Notes under the pieces: model-generated
What the model saw: only the letters and a program-made list of their open reading frames with translations
What the model was told of the DNA's origin: nothing
Databases searched by the model: none
Assembly (NCBI GenBank): GCA_025455065.1
Contig: JALONG010000047.1
Span: 1-60,827, forward strand
DNA from: Candidatus Kapaibacterium sp.
GTDB lineage: Bacteria > Bacteroidota > Ignavibacteria > Kapaibacteriales > UBA4661
DNA: 60,827 nt
Direction of reading: 5' to 3'
Translations under genes and position numbers: made by a program
Part shown: one piece after another, positions 33,432 through 41,418 of the stretch
Layout of the letters: each line of letters begins with the position of its first letter
How positions within the stretch are numbered: the first letter of the stretch is position 1

Positions 33432-35663
33432 GGTGTTTTTCCGGCATTTTTCGCGTTATCGCTCATGCTGCTCTTGAGCTTGCAAACATTCGCGTTTACT
33501 CAAACAAACCTTCCCTTACCCTCCAAAACCCGCACCGCACCGCAATTTGAACAAACAACAAACGCAACAACGGTAACACGTGCGACAATAACAACAAACG
33601 CTACGACGCTTACAACCGCTTCATCATCAGCACTACAAACGCTTTTGCAGGAAAAACGCAATGTCAGCACAGCCTCTGTGCGCCTATTTACGCCGTTTCG
33701 TGAACATGGACGCATGATGATTACCTCCACTGAAGCATTTATCACCGTTCCCAAGCGCTCGGTGCAATGGCAGGATTACACGGGCTTGCCGGACATACTT
33801 GCAGAGCGCTTGCCAACGGCGTTTCCGCTCTTTGTGGGATTACAAGGTGCGTACAATCATCTTTCGCTTTTGGGTGCAGGTTCGCGTGACGTTGCGGTGA
33901 TGATGAACGGTCGCCAGATGCGCAGTGCCTCGCTTGGAGCAACGTTTCTCGACCAATTACCGCCCGAAATGGCGGAACAAACCGAAGTTTTTATCGGCTC
34001 TGAAGCGGTAATTTTGGCAAACAATGCTTCCGGTGCGGCATTGAACATTCAGGAAGTGCGGCATGACACGAAAAACCTCTTTTTGCGCTTGTGGTATCAG
34101 CAATTCGGCGACCAATTTACGGCGGCAGATGTCGAAATTAGCAACAACATCGCACCAAACCTCAATCTTACGCTCGGCGCACGAACACAAGATGCACGGC
34201 GTATTTACAACAACACGGGAAATCGGCTCTGGAACGCCCGTGCTATCTTGCGTTGGAATCCTTCTTCGACTGCCAGCATTTCGCTCACGTACTTGCTGAC
34301 TAGCCAACAACTCGCGCAAAATGGTGGTTTGTTCTCAACAATCACCTCCAACACCATCACATCGCTGCCGCTTTTTAACGAACTCCAAGAAAACACGCTC
34401 CGGCACGATTTGACACTGACAGGAAGCGCTTATCTTACGCCTGATTCGACGCTGGCAGCAACGCTTTCGGCATTTACAACGGTTGACGGCAGAGCGCTTG
34501 TGAAGGCGAGTTTGCAGGGCGGAAACACGATTGGTGGAGGCTCAGTGTTTGCATTAGACGAAACTATCGCACAATCAACTTCGACTAATCTCAGCATCGG
34601 AGCCACAGGGCGCATAGAAACTCGTGTGTCGCTCTTTTCGGCTCTGGAAGCATCACTCGTTGCCGGAGGAACGGTAGCGCTTCACACCATTCCTGAAACG
34701 ATTTATTGGGGAAGCGAGGCACGAAGCGGCTTACGACCCGTGCGAACACAAGGCGAACTTACGGCATTCGGGCGCTTGGGGTTTACCTTGCTGCAAAGTC
34801 TGGAAGTGAGTGGTGGTGCGCGGTTGGGGGTTATTGGTAATCGCCCAGTTTTTGCTCTTGGCGCAAAAGCCTCATTGTTCCTACTTCGCACCACAACAAA
34901 CAGCATCCAATTTTGGGCAGACGCATCGCAAAGCCTCCGCACACCGTCACTTGCGGAAGAAGGCGCAGCGCGGCTTGCATCACCCACATTGCTTAATTCC
35001 GAATCACATCTTTTGGGCATGGCGGGTTTGCGTTTTCGAGACAATGCACCGCAAACAGAATTTTCGGCTGAGGCGCTAGCATTTGCGAGGCTTGTGGGAA
35101 ATCCGATTGTGTATGATTCAGCAAACATCACCGAGCGTGTGCGTGGTATTACAACCGTCACATTCTCAACCCTATCCACCATAAAAGCCTACAACGCTGA
35201 TTCCCGCTTAGTTTTGGGTGCGTCTTTGACTGCAACATGGCATAAGCGCAACCTCTGGGGAAATTTCGGTTTTGTGGCAAACGGCTTTGTGAACGGTACA
35301 CTTTCTCAGACCAACAATCAAGCCGATGGGCGCTTCCCGCTTCTCTACGCCGGAGCAACGGCACAAGTGGAAATCACTTTCGGGCGCGATGTACTGCGGG
35401 CTGGTGTGCGTGTGCGAGCAATGACGGCATTTCGTGGGGAGCGCTTTTCGCCGATGCTCTGGGGCTATATTCCCGGCACTGATGAGCAAGGTTTGGCGGG
35501 AAACGGCATTGATATTGTCGCGGGGGCGGAAATTTTCGGCAATCTTTTTTTACGAGCAACTTACCAAAACGTGCTTAATTCCACAGTCTTCACCGTTGCG
35601 GGGTATCCGCAGTATCCCTCAGTTCTCAGGTTTACGGTTTCTGCACCGATTTTGGGGAATTGA
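33378..35663 (+). CDS. TonB-dependent-receptor-like outer-membrane barrel with atypical 5' end
   Basis: A protein of about 760 residues with a hydrophobic signal core (VFPAFFALSLMLLLSLQTFAF), a Thr/Ala-rich linker, a plug-like segment (LPDILAERLPTAFPLFVGLQ, VMMNGRQMRS, SEAVILANNASGAALNI) and a long beta-strand-rich barrel. The TonB box, if any, is not evident. The start codon is unclear. The frame is open back to 33222, inside the preceding gene, and the only in-frame initiators between are TTG 33300, GTG 33342 and TTG 33378, all in or beside the palindromic repeat. TTG 33378 is used provisionally because it puts a short n-region before the signal core. The first ~16 residues would then be repeat-derived. 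Confidence 0.68.
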   Translation: MKTIRCAYQWHRQECLCYGVFPAFFALSLMLLLSLQTFAFTQTNLPLPSKTRTAPQFEQTTNATTVTRATITTNATTLTTASSSALQTLLQEKRNVSTASVRLFTPFREHGRMMITSTEAFITVPKRSVQWQDYTGLPDILAERLPTAFPLFVGLQGAYNHLSLLGAGSRDVAVMMNGRQMRSASLGATFLDQLPPEMAEQTEVFIGSEAVILANNASGAALNIQEVRHDTKNLFLRLWYQQFGDQFTAADVEISNNIAPNLNLTLGARTQDARRIYNNTGNRLWNARAILRWNPSSTASISLTYLLTSQQLAQNGGLFSTITSNTITSLPLFNELQENTLRHDLTLTGSAYLTPDSTLAATLSAFTTVDGRALVKASLQGGNTIGGGSVFALDETIAQSTSTNLSIGATGRIETRVSLFSALEASLVAGGTVALHTIPETIYWGSEARSGLRPVRTQGELTAFGRLGFTLLQSLEVSGGARLGVIGNRPVFALGAKASLFLLRTTTNSIQFWADASQSLRTPSLAEEGAARLASPTLLNSESHLLGMAGLRFRDNAPQTEFSAEALAFARLVGNPIVYDSANITERVRGITTVTFSTLSTIKAYNADSRLVLGASLTATWHKRNLWGNFGFVANGFVNGTLSQTNNQADGRFPLLYAGATAQVEITFGRDVLRAGVRVRAMTAFRGERFSPMLWGYIPGTDEQGLAGNGIDIVAGAEIFGNLFLRATYQNVLNSTVFTVAGYPQYPSVLRFTVSAPILGN

Positions 35664-36016
35664 ATGCTCACGAGTGACACGCATCGGCATAAATTTTGAA
35701 TAAGCCAAGCGACGATTATGTTCCGGTAAATGCTTTGATAAAATCTTCATAAAACCCGTATAGAGCCTCCCACTGAGCCTGTCAAAGCGTTACCTGAGAT
35801 TTTTTTGTCAATGAAATTCGGTCAAAATTCGAGATTCGGTCAAAATTCTTTGGTTTAGAAAAATCACCGCGAAAAGGGACAAAAAAAAGAGAACGAACTA
35901 GAGGTTCACTTGCTCCTGACCTCAGCGAAGAAGAATTTCACGGCAAGTAACGGACGGAAAACAATCGTCACGGCAGCAGATGTTAGGAAACACAGGAAAC
36001 GTAAACAATGGGAGTG
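35664..36016. other. intergenic region with an unassigned open stretch
   Basis: The word ATTCGGTCAAAATTC occurs twice in tandem near 35816-35850. An open frame without a normal start codon runs 35798-35950 and ends RTRGSLAPDLSEEEFHGK. It may be a decayed 3' gene end; I do not recognise it. The rest carries no gene. Confidence 0.35.
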
Positions 36017-36155
36017 ATACCAATTTGAGTTGATAACTGTGCAAAAAAAAATCCGGCTTCAGTGGCACAGACATTCTTGTCTGTGCGAGTATTTATGCTG
36101 CTTCCAGAGAAAAGCATTGAAAAAACAATGCACAATCCTCAACGTAAATTGGTAT
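36017..36155. mobile_element. 139-bp MITE-like element with inverted ends, containing one palindromic unit
   Basis: The left end ATACCAATTTGAGTTGATAA and the reverse complement of the right end, ATACCAATTTACGTTGAGGA, match at 16 of 20 positions, and TGTGCA is shared a few bases further in. Inside lies one copy of the palindromic unit (36061-36086) next to AATCCGGCTTC, a flank also seen at 48320-48330. The right end abuts the uracil-DNA glycosylase stop codon. No coding capacity. A 99-bp partial copy is at 25415-25513. Confidence 0.7.
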
Positions 36156-36157
36156 GA

Positions 36158-37003
36158 TTACGAGGATTTTCCTGTAAGATTATCATACATTTTGCGGACT
36201 AACTGCACATCTTCCCATGTAGAGCGCTTCCATTCAGGGTTGCGGAGTAGTGCTGCGGGGTGATACGTCGCAATAAGCGGAATCCCGCGATATTCCAGCG
36301 TTTTTCCGCGAATTGCGCCCATCGTGTGTTTGGCTTTCAAAAGCGTGTTCACAGCAGTAAGCCCAAGTGCCAGCATGAGTTTGGGCTGAATAAGTTCAAT
36401 TTGCTTGTACAAATATGGCTCACATTGCTCGACTTCATCGGCTTCAGGGCGGCGATTTTCGGGCGGTCGGCATTTGATGATATTCGCAATATAGACTTCA
36501 TCACGGGAAAAATTGACTGCCTCTAAAATTTTGGTCAATAGCTGTCCGCCGCGCCCCACAAACGGCTCTCCCTGAGCATCCTCATCTGCTCCGGGCGCTT
36601 CACCGATAACTAGCAGGTCTGCATCGGGATTGCCGACACCAAAGACAAATTTTGTGCGCGTTGTGCCGAGTTTGCAATTCAAACACGTATGGATATTCTC
36701 GTACAAAACAGGTAACGAAGGCGCATCGCGCCAAGCGGGATTAACTGTTGGGGCTGCATCATTTCCTTGCAAGGCAGTTTTTATGCTTGTTTCGGCTTGA
36801 GACTGGTGTTTTTTCACAGATTCCTCGTGATGTTGTTCTGACAAAACAGCCAACGACGACGATAACGGTATATTATGCGTAGCAGATGTCGTCGAGGGCA
36901 TCGGCTCAATGTACGCAAGATTACCGCCAAGTGCTTGTCGCTGCTCTAAATACCGCTCTATTTTGAGGAAAAGAGGCGCGTTACTGTCTTGTGTTGAAGC
37001 CAT
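36158..37003 (-). CDS. uracil-DNA glycosylase, family 4 (iron-sulfur type)
   Basis: A 281-residue base-excision-repair enzyme that removes uracil from DNA. The catalytic core starts near residue 105: CLNCKLGTTRTKFVFGVG (two Fe-S cysteines), GEAPGADEDAQGEPFVGRGG (family-4 motif A), YIANIIKCRPPENRRP, LALGLTAVNTLL and motif B ATYHPAALLRNP. The other cluster cysteines lie in IKCRPPENRRP and VEQCEPYLY. The first ~100 residues are a variable, Ser/Gln/His-rich extension typical of bacterial type-4 enzymes. The stop codon lies two bases from the end of the MITE-like element. Confidence 0.93.
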   Translation of the reverse strand: MASTQDSNAPLFLKIERYLEQRQALGGNLAYIEPMPSTTSATHNIPLSSSLAVLSEQHHEESVKKHQSQAETSIKTALQGNDAAPTVNPAWRDAPSLPVLYENIHTCLNCKLGTTRTKFVFGVGNPDADLLVIGEAPGADEDAQGEPFVGRGGQLLTKILEAVNFSRDEVYIANIIKCRPPENRRPEADEVEQCEPYLYKQIELIQPKLMLALGLTAVNTLLKAKHTMGAIRGKTLEYRGIPLIATYHPAALLRNPEWKRSTWEDVQLVRKMYDNLTGKSS

Positions 37004-37158
37004 GATTGGGAGTTTTTTACGGGTGCGAATGATAAAAGTTACCGAGACTAAAAATTTTTGTGTAATTTAGAGGCTGTTTTGTTAATTCACAAATAATTAC
37101 GCAAAATCAACTTTTGCATTTTTCCTTTTCTCGTTCTTCCCAATAATCGTTTTTCGCT

Positions 37159-38094
37159 ATGAGTACAAGCAAAGAGCAGCGTTCAGAAAACCCCCAAGTG
37201 TTTCTATTTGTCGGTATTGGTTTATTGGTCATGTTGGCAATTATTTTTGCCGGCTTTTATGCCGAAGCCTATATCAATCCTTGGGTAAAGGGCAATCCTG
37301 AGCGGTATGGCGAAACCGTTCTCAAAACACCAACACCTAAAGTTATTGACCCCAATCCTCAACCGACAAACTCGCTCGACGAAGTAATGACAATGAAGCT
37401 TCCCGCTCCGCCAGATGACCCCAATTTGAAAGTGCGCGATGGCTTGATGCTTTGGTTACGGGCGGATGCCGTGCCAAAGGGGACAAAAGTCAGTGACCTT
37501 GTTTCCATTCTCCCCGACGCTTCGCCACTTCGCAATGATGCCCGTCAGGTTTATCCTATCAGCCGTCCACGCTATGCTCAAGGTGATATTAATGGTGTAG
37601 ATGCTCTTCATTTTGACGCAAAAAATTCGTTCTACTACTTTGAAAACAACTTTGGCATAAGCCCTGTAAGTGTTTTTGCGGTGTGGCAGCGCAAAGAGTA
37701 CGGTGGTAGTGGAGCAGTTTTTCAACGCCTGTATTCAAGCGGCGGGTATGGCACAGATTACGAAAATGCGAAGTCTTGCCCACCGGGGCAACCCGCATAC
37801 AACGGTATTTATTGCAGCGCTTTCGACCCTAAGGGCGATGGCACAGATATTATTGATGCAAGCGGGCAACCACTTGCACCTCAGACAGCACCAACCTTCC
37901 ATAAAAATATTTCTACTACGCCCGTTGATTTGCGCCGTTTCACCATTGGTCGCTTGAATAGCGGTCCTGTACAGTTTTTCTCGGGGCAGTTGGGTGAAAT
38001 TATTCTTTACAACCGTGCGTTGTCCGATGCCGAACAAAAGCAAGTAGAAACCTATCTCAAAACGAAGTACAAACTCAATGCGAAGGCGCAATAA
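37159..38094 (+). CDS. membrane-anchored LamG/concanavalin-like protein
   Basis: A 311-residue protein with one N-terminal membrane helix (about 14-33, VFLFVGIGLLVMLAIIFAGF) and an Asn/Pro linker. A jelly-roll domain of the LamG/concanavalin A type follows: VRDGLMLWLRADAVPKGTKV, ALHFDAKNSFYYFEN and the closing FFSGQLGEIILYNRALSDAE, which is the classical end of LamG-like domains. It may bind carbohydrate or mediate adhesion at the cell surface. ATG 37159. Partner unknown. Confidence 0.8.
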   Translation: MSTSKEQRSENPQVFLFVGIGLLVMLAIIFAGFYAEAYINPWVKGNPERYGETVLKTPTPKVIDPNPQPTNSLDEVMTMKLPAPPDDPNLKVRDGLMLWLRADAVPKGTKVSDLVSILPDASPLRNDARQVYPISRPRYAQGDINGVDALHFDAKNSFYYFENNFGISPVSVFAVWQRKEYGGSGAVFQRLYSSGGYGTDYENAKSCPPGQPAYNGIYCSAFDPKGDGTDIIDASGQPLAPQTAPTFHKNISTTPVDLRRFTIGRLNSGPVQFFSGQLGEIILYNRALSDAEQKQVETYLKTKYKLNAKAQ

Positions 38095-38137
38095 GCCTTC
38101 TAACGCTTGAATGTGAAGTCCATAGATTAAAGACTTT

Positions 38138-38201
38138 AGAACAGAACACAGATAGAACAGCACACAGATAGAACAACACACAGGTAGAACAACACACAGA
38201 A
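38138..38201 (+). repeat. 16-bp tandem repeat, four copies, in the osmC leader
   Basis: Four consecutive units close to AGAACAACACACAGAT (second, third and fourth differ at one to three positions) end 14 bases before ATG 38216. They occupy the expected 5' leader/promoter of the OsmC gene, so copy-number change could alter spacing. Confidence 0.9.
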
Positions 38202-38215
38202 CACTTTGTAAAACC

Positions 38216-38647
38216 ATGACCAAAAAAGCAACTTTGCAACTCGACGGTGTGATGCGTCTTGTCGGCACCAACGAAACAGGGCTGACAACGGCATTTGATG
38301 TTTCCCCCGAACACGGCGGACAAAACACTGCCGCATCGCCGATGGAAGTGTTTCTACAATCGGCGGCGGCGTGCTCCGGCATGGATATTTTGAGTATTAT
38401 TCGCAAAAAGCGTAAAACCGTTGGTAATCTCCGCATTGAAATTGAAGGAGAACGCGCTGAGGAGCATCCGCACGTCTATACTTCGATTCAAGTGCATTAC
38501 ATTCTGACAAGCCCCGATGCAAGCGAAGCAGATATGCACCGTGCGTGTGAGCTTTCGCAAGACCAGTATTGTAGCGCTTTTGCAATGATTAAACGAAGCG
38601 GCTGCGCTGTGACGTGGAAATCCACCGTAGAGCGCCCGACGGCATAA
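38216..38647 (+). CDS. OsmC family protein
   Basis: A 143-residue OsmC/Ohr-fold protein. MEVFLQSAAACSGMDILSII contains the first conserved cysteine and Glu, and SQDQYCSAFAMIKRSG the second cysteine, the pair that reduces organic hydroperoxides in OsmC/Ohr enzymes. Overall it is nearer the YhfA branch of OsmC than true Ohr. ATG 38216 follows the 16-bp tandem repeats. Probable role in peroxide or redox defence; substrate untested. Confidence 0.9.
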   Translation: MTKKATLQLDGVMRLVGTNETGLTTAFDVSPEHGGQNTAASPMEVFLQSAAACSGMDILSIIRKKRKTVGNLRIEIEGERAEEHPHVYTSIQVHYILTSPDASEADMHRACELSQDQYCSAFAMIKRSGCAVTWKSTVERPTA

Positions 38648-38752
38648 AGACTTTACAAGAATTTTCGATAACTACGAAGTATTGATGCGGTTTTCCGTGA
38701 TACGGTTGCCCACGCAATACCACCTTTTCTCCATTTCAATTTGATGATAACT

Positions 38753-39937
38753 ATGAGCAAATCAGCACTTGATTACATCGTGCCAAAGACGGCGGCAGCT
38801 CGTGCCCGTTACAAACCGGGCAACCGCCCTTCGTTTGCGCACTTTGTCGAAGATTATATCAACCAAGAAGTTGATATTCAGGGCAACTTCTTTGATTTTA
38901 TGACTTTGCGTAATGGCTATTTCAGCTATGGCATCACCGCTCACCACCTTGGCTTCATCGTGCGCCGCATGATTCCTGAGGTGCTTATTCACTCCAAAAA
39001 ACAAGATGAGCGCATTGTCCGCGACCACTACGACCGTGGCAACGACTTTTTCCGCTCTTTCCTTGGTCCTCGCATGGTTTATACAAGCGGCTTTTTCGTG
39101 GATTTGGAAACAGATACGCTGGAAATGGCACAAGACCGCAAAATGCAAATGGTCTGCCAAAAATTGCATATGAAAGAAGGCGACCGCCATTTAGACATCG
39201 GTTGCGGCTGGGGAACGCTTGTCACCTACTCTGCAAAGCATTTTGGCGCTAATTCTACCGGCGTAACGATTGCTCAAGAAGGCTATAATTGGGGTATGAA
39301 GCAAATCGCCGATAACGGCGTAAGCGACCGTTCACGCATCTTGCGCATGGATTACCGTGATATTCCCAAGCAAAAATTTGACAAAATTACGTGCTTGGAA
39401 ATGGGCGAACACGTTGGTATTCGCAAGTTCCAAGGCTTTATCAATCAAATTTACGGGTTGTTGGAAGATGACGGAAAATTCTACATCCAACAAGCAGGCT
39501 TGCGTGCGAATCCGGGTATTTTCTCTACCGGACAGCATTGGGAAGATTTGATTTGGGGCTTGTTTATGAATGAATACATTTTCTCCGGCGCTGATGCCAG
39601 CACACCGCTTGCATTCTTGGTTCGTGCATTGCAAGATGCAAATTTTGAAGTGAACACCGTTGAAAATCTCGGTATTCATTATTCGCACACCATTCACAAA
39701 TGGTACGATAATTGGCTCGAAAACGAAGAATACATCAACAGCACCTACGGTGTGTGGTGGTTCCGCCTTTGGCAAATTTTCTTGCGCTGGTCAGTAGATA
39801 TTGGCGCACAAGGTTCTTCCACGTGCTGGGCGATTATTGCGCACAAGAACTTCAACGAAACCAATCGTAATGAGTACATTGGTAAATTGAATCTCGGCGA
39901 ACGCGCATCGGAACTTGCTGTTCCCACAACGCTCTAA
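38753..39937 (+). CDS. cyclopropane-fatty-acid-synthase superfamily methyltransferase, similar to sphingolipid C9-methyltransferases
   Basis: A 394-residue SAM-dependent lipid methyltransferase. VRDHYDRGNDFFRSFLGPRM, MVYTSGFF, the SAM motif LDIGCGWGTLVTYSAKHFGA, MDYRDIPKQKFDKITCLEMG and EHVGIRKF place it in the CFA-synthase superfamily. YIFSGADASTPLAFLVRALQ and NLGIHYSHTIHKWYDNWLEN are strongly reminiscent of fungal glucosylceramide C9-methyltransferases as I remember them, rather than of ordinary bacterial Cfa. No membrane helices are evident, whereas the fungal enzyme has two. The true substrate (unsaturated phospholipid chain or sphingoid base) is open. ATG 38753 is preferred over TTG 38741 and ATG 38744. 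Confidence 0.85.
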   Translation: MSKSALDYIVPKTAAARARYKPGNRPSFAHFVEDYINQEVDIQGNFFDFMTLRNGYFSYGITAHHLGFIVRRMIPEVLIHSKKQDERIVRDHYDRGNDFFRSFLGPRMVYTSGFFVDLETDTLEMAQDRKMQMVCQKLHMKEGDRHLDIGCGWGTLVTYSAKHFGANSTGVTIAQEGYNWGMKQIADNGVSDRSRILRMDYRDIPKQKFDKITCLEMGEHVGIRKFQGFINQIYGLLEDDGKFYIQQAGLRANPGIFSTGQHWEDLIWGLFMNEYIFSGADASTPLAFLVRALQDANFEVNTVENLGIHYSHTIHKWYDNWLENEEYINSTYGVWWFRLWQIFLRWSVDIGAQGSSTCWAIIAHKNFNETNRNEYIGKLNLGERASELAVPTTL

Positions 39938-39972
39938 GAAATTGCACAAAAATACGTGAACAAATATTCTTC

Positions 39973-40104
39973 GTAGCACAGACATTCCTGTCTGTGTCCC
40001 TAACGCCGACAGGCGTAATGACTGACCGAATATCGTTGTTAATACTGATTTTCAAGACTATTCGCTTTGCTCATTTTGAACACAGACAAGAATGTCTGTG
40101 CCAC
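39973..40104. repeat. 132-bp inverted palindromic repeat pair (type B)
   Basis: The outer units GTAGCACAGACATTCCTG... (from 39973) and ...CAAGAATGTCTGTGCCAC (to 40104) face each other. Next to the left unit lies the second-level hairpin TAACGCCGACAGGCGTAAT, shared with the loci at 33304 and 59259. It lies between the lipid methyltransferase and a terminator. Confidence 0.9.
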
Positions 40105-40155
40105 AGTGAAGATTATTCTCTTACTTTTTGGCAGTTCTTAACAGCCTCACGAAAA

Positions 40156-40198
40156 AAGAGCCTTGCACTTTGACCCAAAGAGCAAGGCTCTTCTTTTT
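40156..40198 (+). terminator. Rho-independent terminator
   Basis: AAGAGCCTTGC (40156-40166) pairs with GCAAGGCTCTT (40182-40192), followed by CTTTTTGT. It ends transcription from the lipid methyltransferase, 22 bases before the next start codon. Confidence 0.88.
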
Positions 40199-40219
40199 GT
40201 CCCTTTTCTTTCTCCACTC

Positions 40220-40681
40220 ATGGACATACGACGCTTTTTTCACGGACGGAATATCACGATTGTTGTGAGCGTGGCGATTTTAGTCGGCTTTGTGCTGCTC
40301 ATTGTCGCTTCGGCGCTGCACAAAAGCCTTATGCCTTCGGTCAATCCTATCATTGAGCGTTCTGACGACCTCGTGCGACAAGGCGACCAAATTCAGGTAA
40401 ATTTGCTTAACGGCTGCGGCGACCAAGGCGTAGCGCGGCGTATGATGAATTACCTTCGTGCCTCCGGCTTTGATGTGGTAGAAATTGATAATTACTCGCG
40501 CTTTTCCGTACAACGCTCGTTTGTGATTGACCGCGTTGGCGATTCGGTTTCTGCCATGAAAACCGCAAAAGCGCTCGGCATTGCTGATTCTCTACGGGTT
40601 TTGAGGCTTGATTCCTCGCTCTATGTCCGTGCGAGTGTCGTTATCGGGAAGGATTATCGCCTCTTGAAGCCGTTTCAATAA
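40220..40681 (+). CDS. LytR C-terminal domain protein, membrane anchored
   Basis: A 153-residue protein with one N-terminal membrane helix (about 12-34, ITIVVSVAILVGFVLLIVAS) and a LytR_C domain: IQVNLLNGCGDQGVARRMMN, then VVEIDNYSRFSVQRSFVIDR and the closing SVVIGKDYRLLKPF. In LCP proteins this domain follows the phosphotransferase domain; here it stands alone, as in many Bacteroidota-group genomes. Role unclear, probably periplasmic. ATG 40220 lies just after a terminator, so it needs its own promoter there. Confidence 0.85.
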   Translation: MDIRRFFHGRNITIVVSVAILVGFVLLIVASALHKSLMPSVNPIIERSDDLVRQGDQIQVNLLNGCGDQGVARRMMNYLRASGFDVVEIDNYSRFSVQRSFVIDRVGDSVSAMKTAKALGIADSLRVLRLDSSLYVRASVVIGKDYRLLKPFQ

Positions 40682-40766
40682 CTCTGAGAGAACACCGTAT
40701 CAAAACTCTAACAAGTGCATTGTAGCCTCTTTATTCCTCATTTTTTTCACCGTATTTTCTACTGTT

Positions 40767-41246
40767 ATGAACCATCGTTTTTTCTTCGCCGCGCTCATCG
40801 CGTTTGTGTTTGCTGCCTTGCCGACATTTGCCCAAACCATGACGCATGAACAACTTGCGGAAAAGCATAAAGCCCTTGAAGCGGAACACCGCCAAATGGA
40901 AAAAGAACATCGTCAAATGGAGAAAGAGCATCAAAAAATGATGCGCGAGCATGACAAAATCAGCAAAGGGAAGGATACTGACCATACATCCATCGAAAAA
41001 GAGCATCGGAAAATGATGCGCGAGCATGATGCCATCGTAAAGCAGCACGAAAAACTTATTCGCAAACACGCTGCGTTGGAAAAACGCCATAAATCCGGCA
41101 AACTCAGCGCAGAGCAAGTTGCCAAAGACCATGAAATGCTGGAAAAAGAGCATGAAACCATGAAGCAGGAGCATGAAAAGATGAAACAAGAGCATGAAAA
41201 AATGAAACAAGAACACGCAAAAATGCTCGAAGAACACAAGAAATAA
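40767..41246 (+). CDS. secreted His-rich heptad coiled-coil protein
   Basis: A 159-residue protein with a signal peptide (1-23, ending PTFAQ). It is otherwise one long coiled coil made of seven-residue units such as MEKEHRQ, MMREHDK and MKQEHEK, with a histidine after Glu in nearly every heptad, 16 or more in total. The 3' part contains about three 21-bp near-tandem DNA copies (41148-41218). Such regular EH spacing could create metal-binding ladders or a charge-patterned fibre. I do not recognise a family. It ends in a branched terminator and precedes a sigma-factor gene. Confidence 0.8.
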   Translation: MNHRFFFAALIAFVFAALPTFAQTMTHEQLAEKHKALEAEHRQMEKEHRQMEKEHQKMMREHDKISKGKDTDHTSIEKEHRKMMREHDAIVKQHEKLIRKHAALEKRHKSGKLSAEQVAKDHEMLEKEHETMKQEHEKMKQEHEKMKQEHAKMLEEHKK

Positions 41247-41268
41247 TTTTCTTTGCCGATAGCACAAT

Positions 41269-41321
41269 ATCCGACTGCAAGACCTGATACTATCAGGTTT
41301 CTCTGCCGTCGGATTTTTTTT
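41269..41321 (+). terminator. branched terminator
   Basis: The outer stem ATCCGAC (41269-41275) / GTCGGAT (41308-41314) encloses a second hairpin ACCTGATAC/TATCAGGT (41282-41298). Eight T residues follow. It terminates the coiled-coil gene. Confidence 0.88.
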
Positions 41322-41418
41322 GCCCTCTTTCTGCAACTTTTTTCCGACCTTGTGCATCTTCCCTCTAAAGCCGTTCATATTGACTGAGACTTTTTGCACG
41401 AATGACCGATTTGCACGA

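Noticed and set aside
38095-38215. Minus-strand frames reading CVLFYLC repeats as a Cys-rich peptide
   Set aside because: They are translations of the 16-bp tandem repeat and have no start site or downstream stop consistent with a gene.
40767-41246. Minus-strand Cys/Ser/Phe-rich frames opposite the coiled-coil gene
   Set aside because: They are the complement of a repetitive Glu/His/Lys gene, have no signal or start support, and their composition is explained by the opposite strand.
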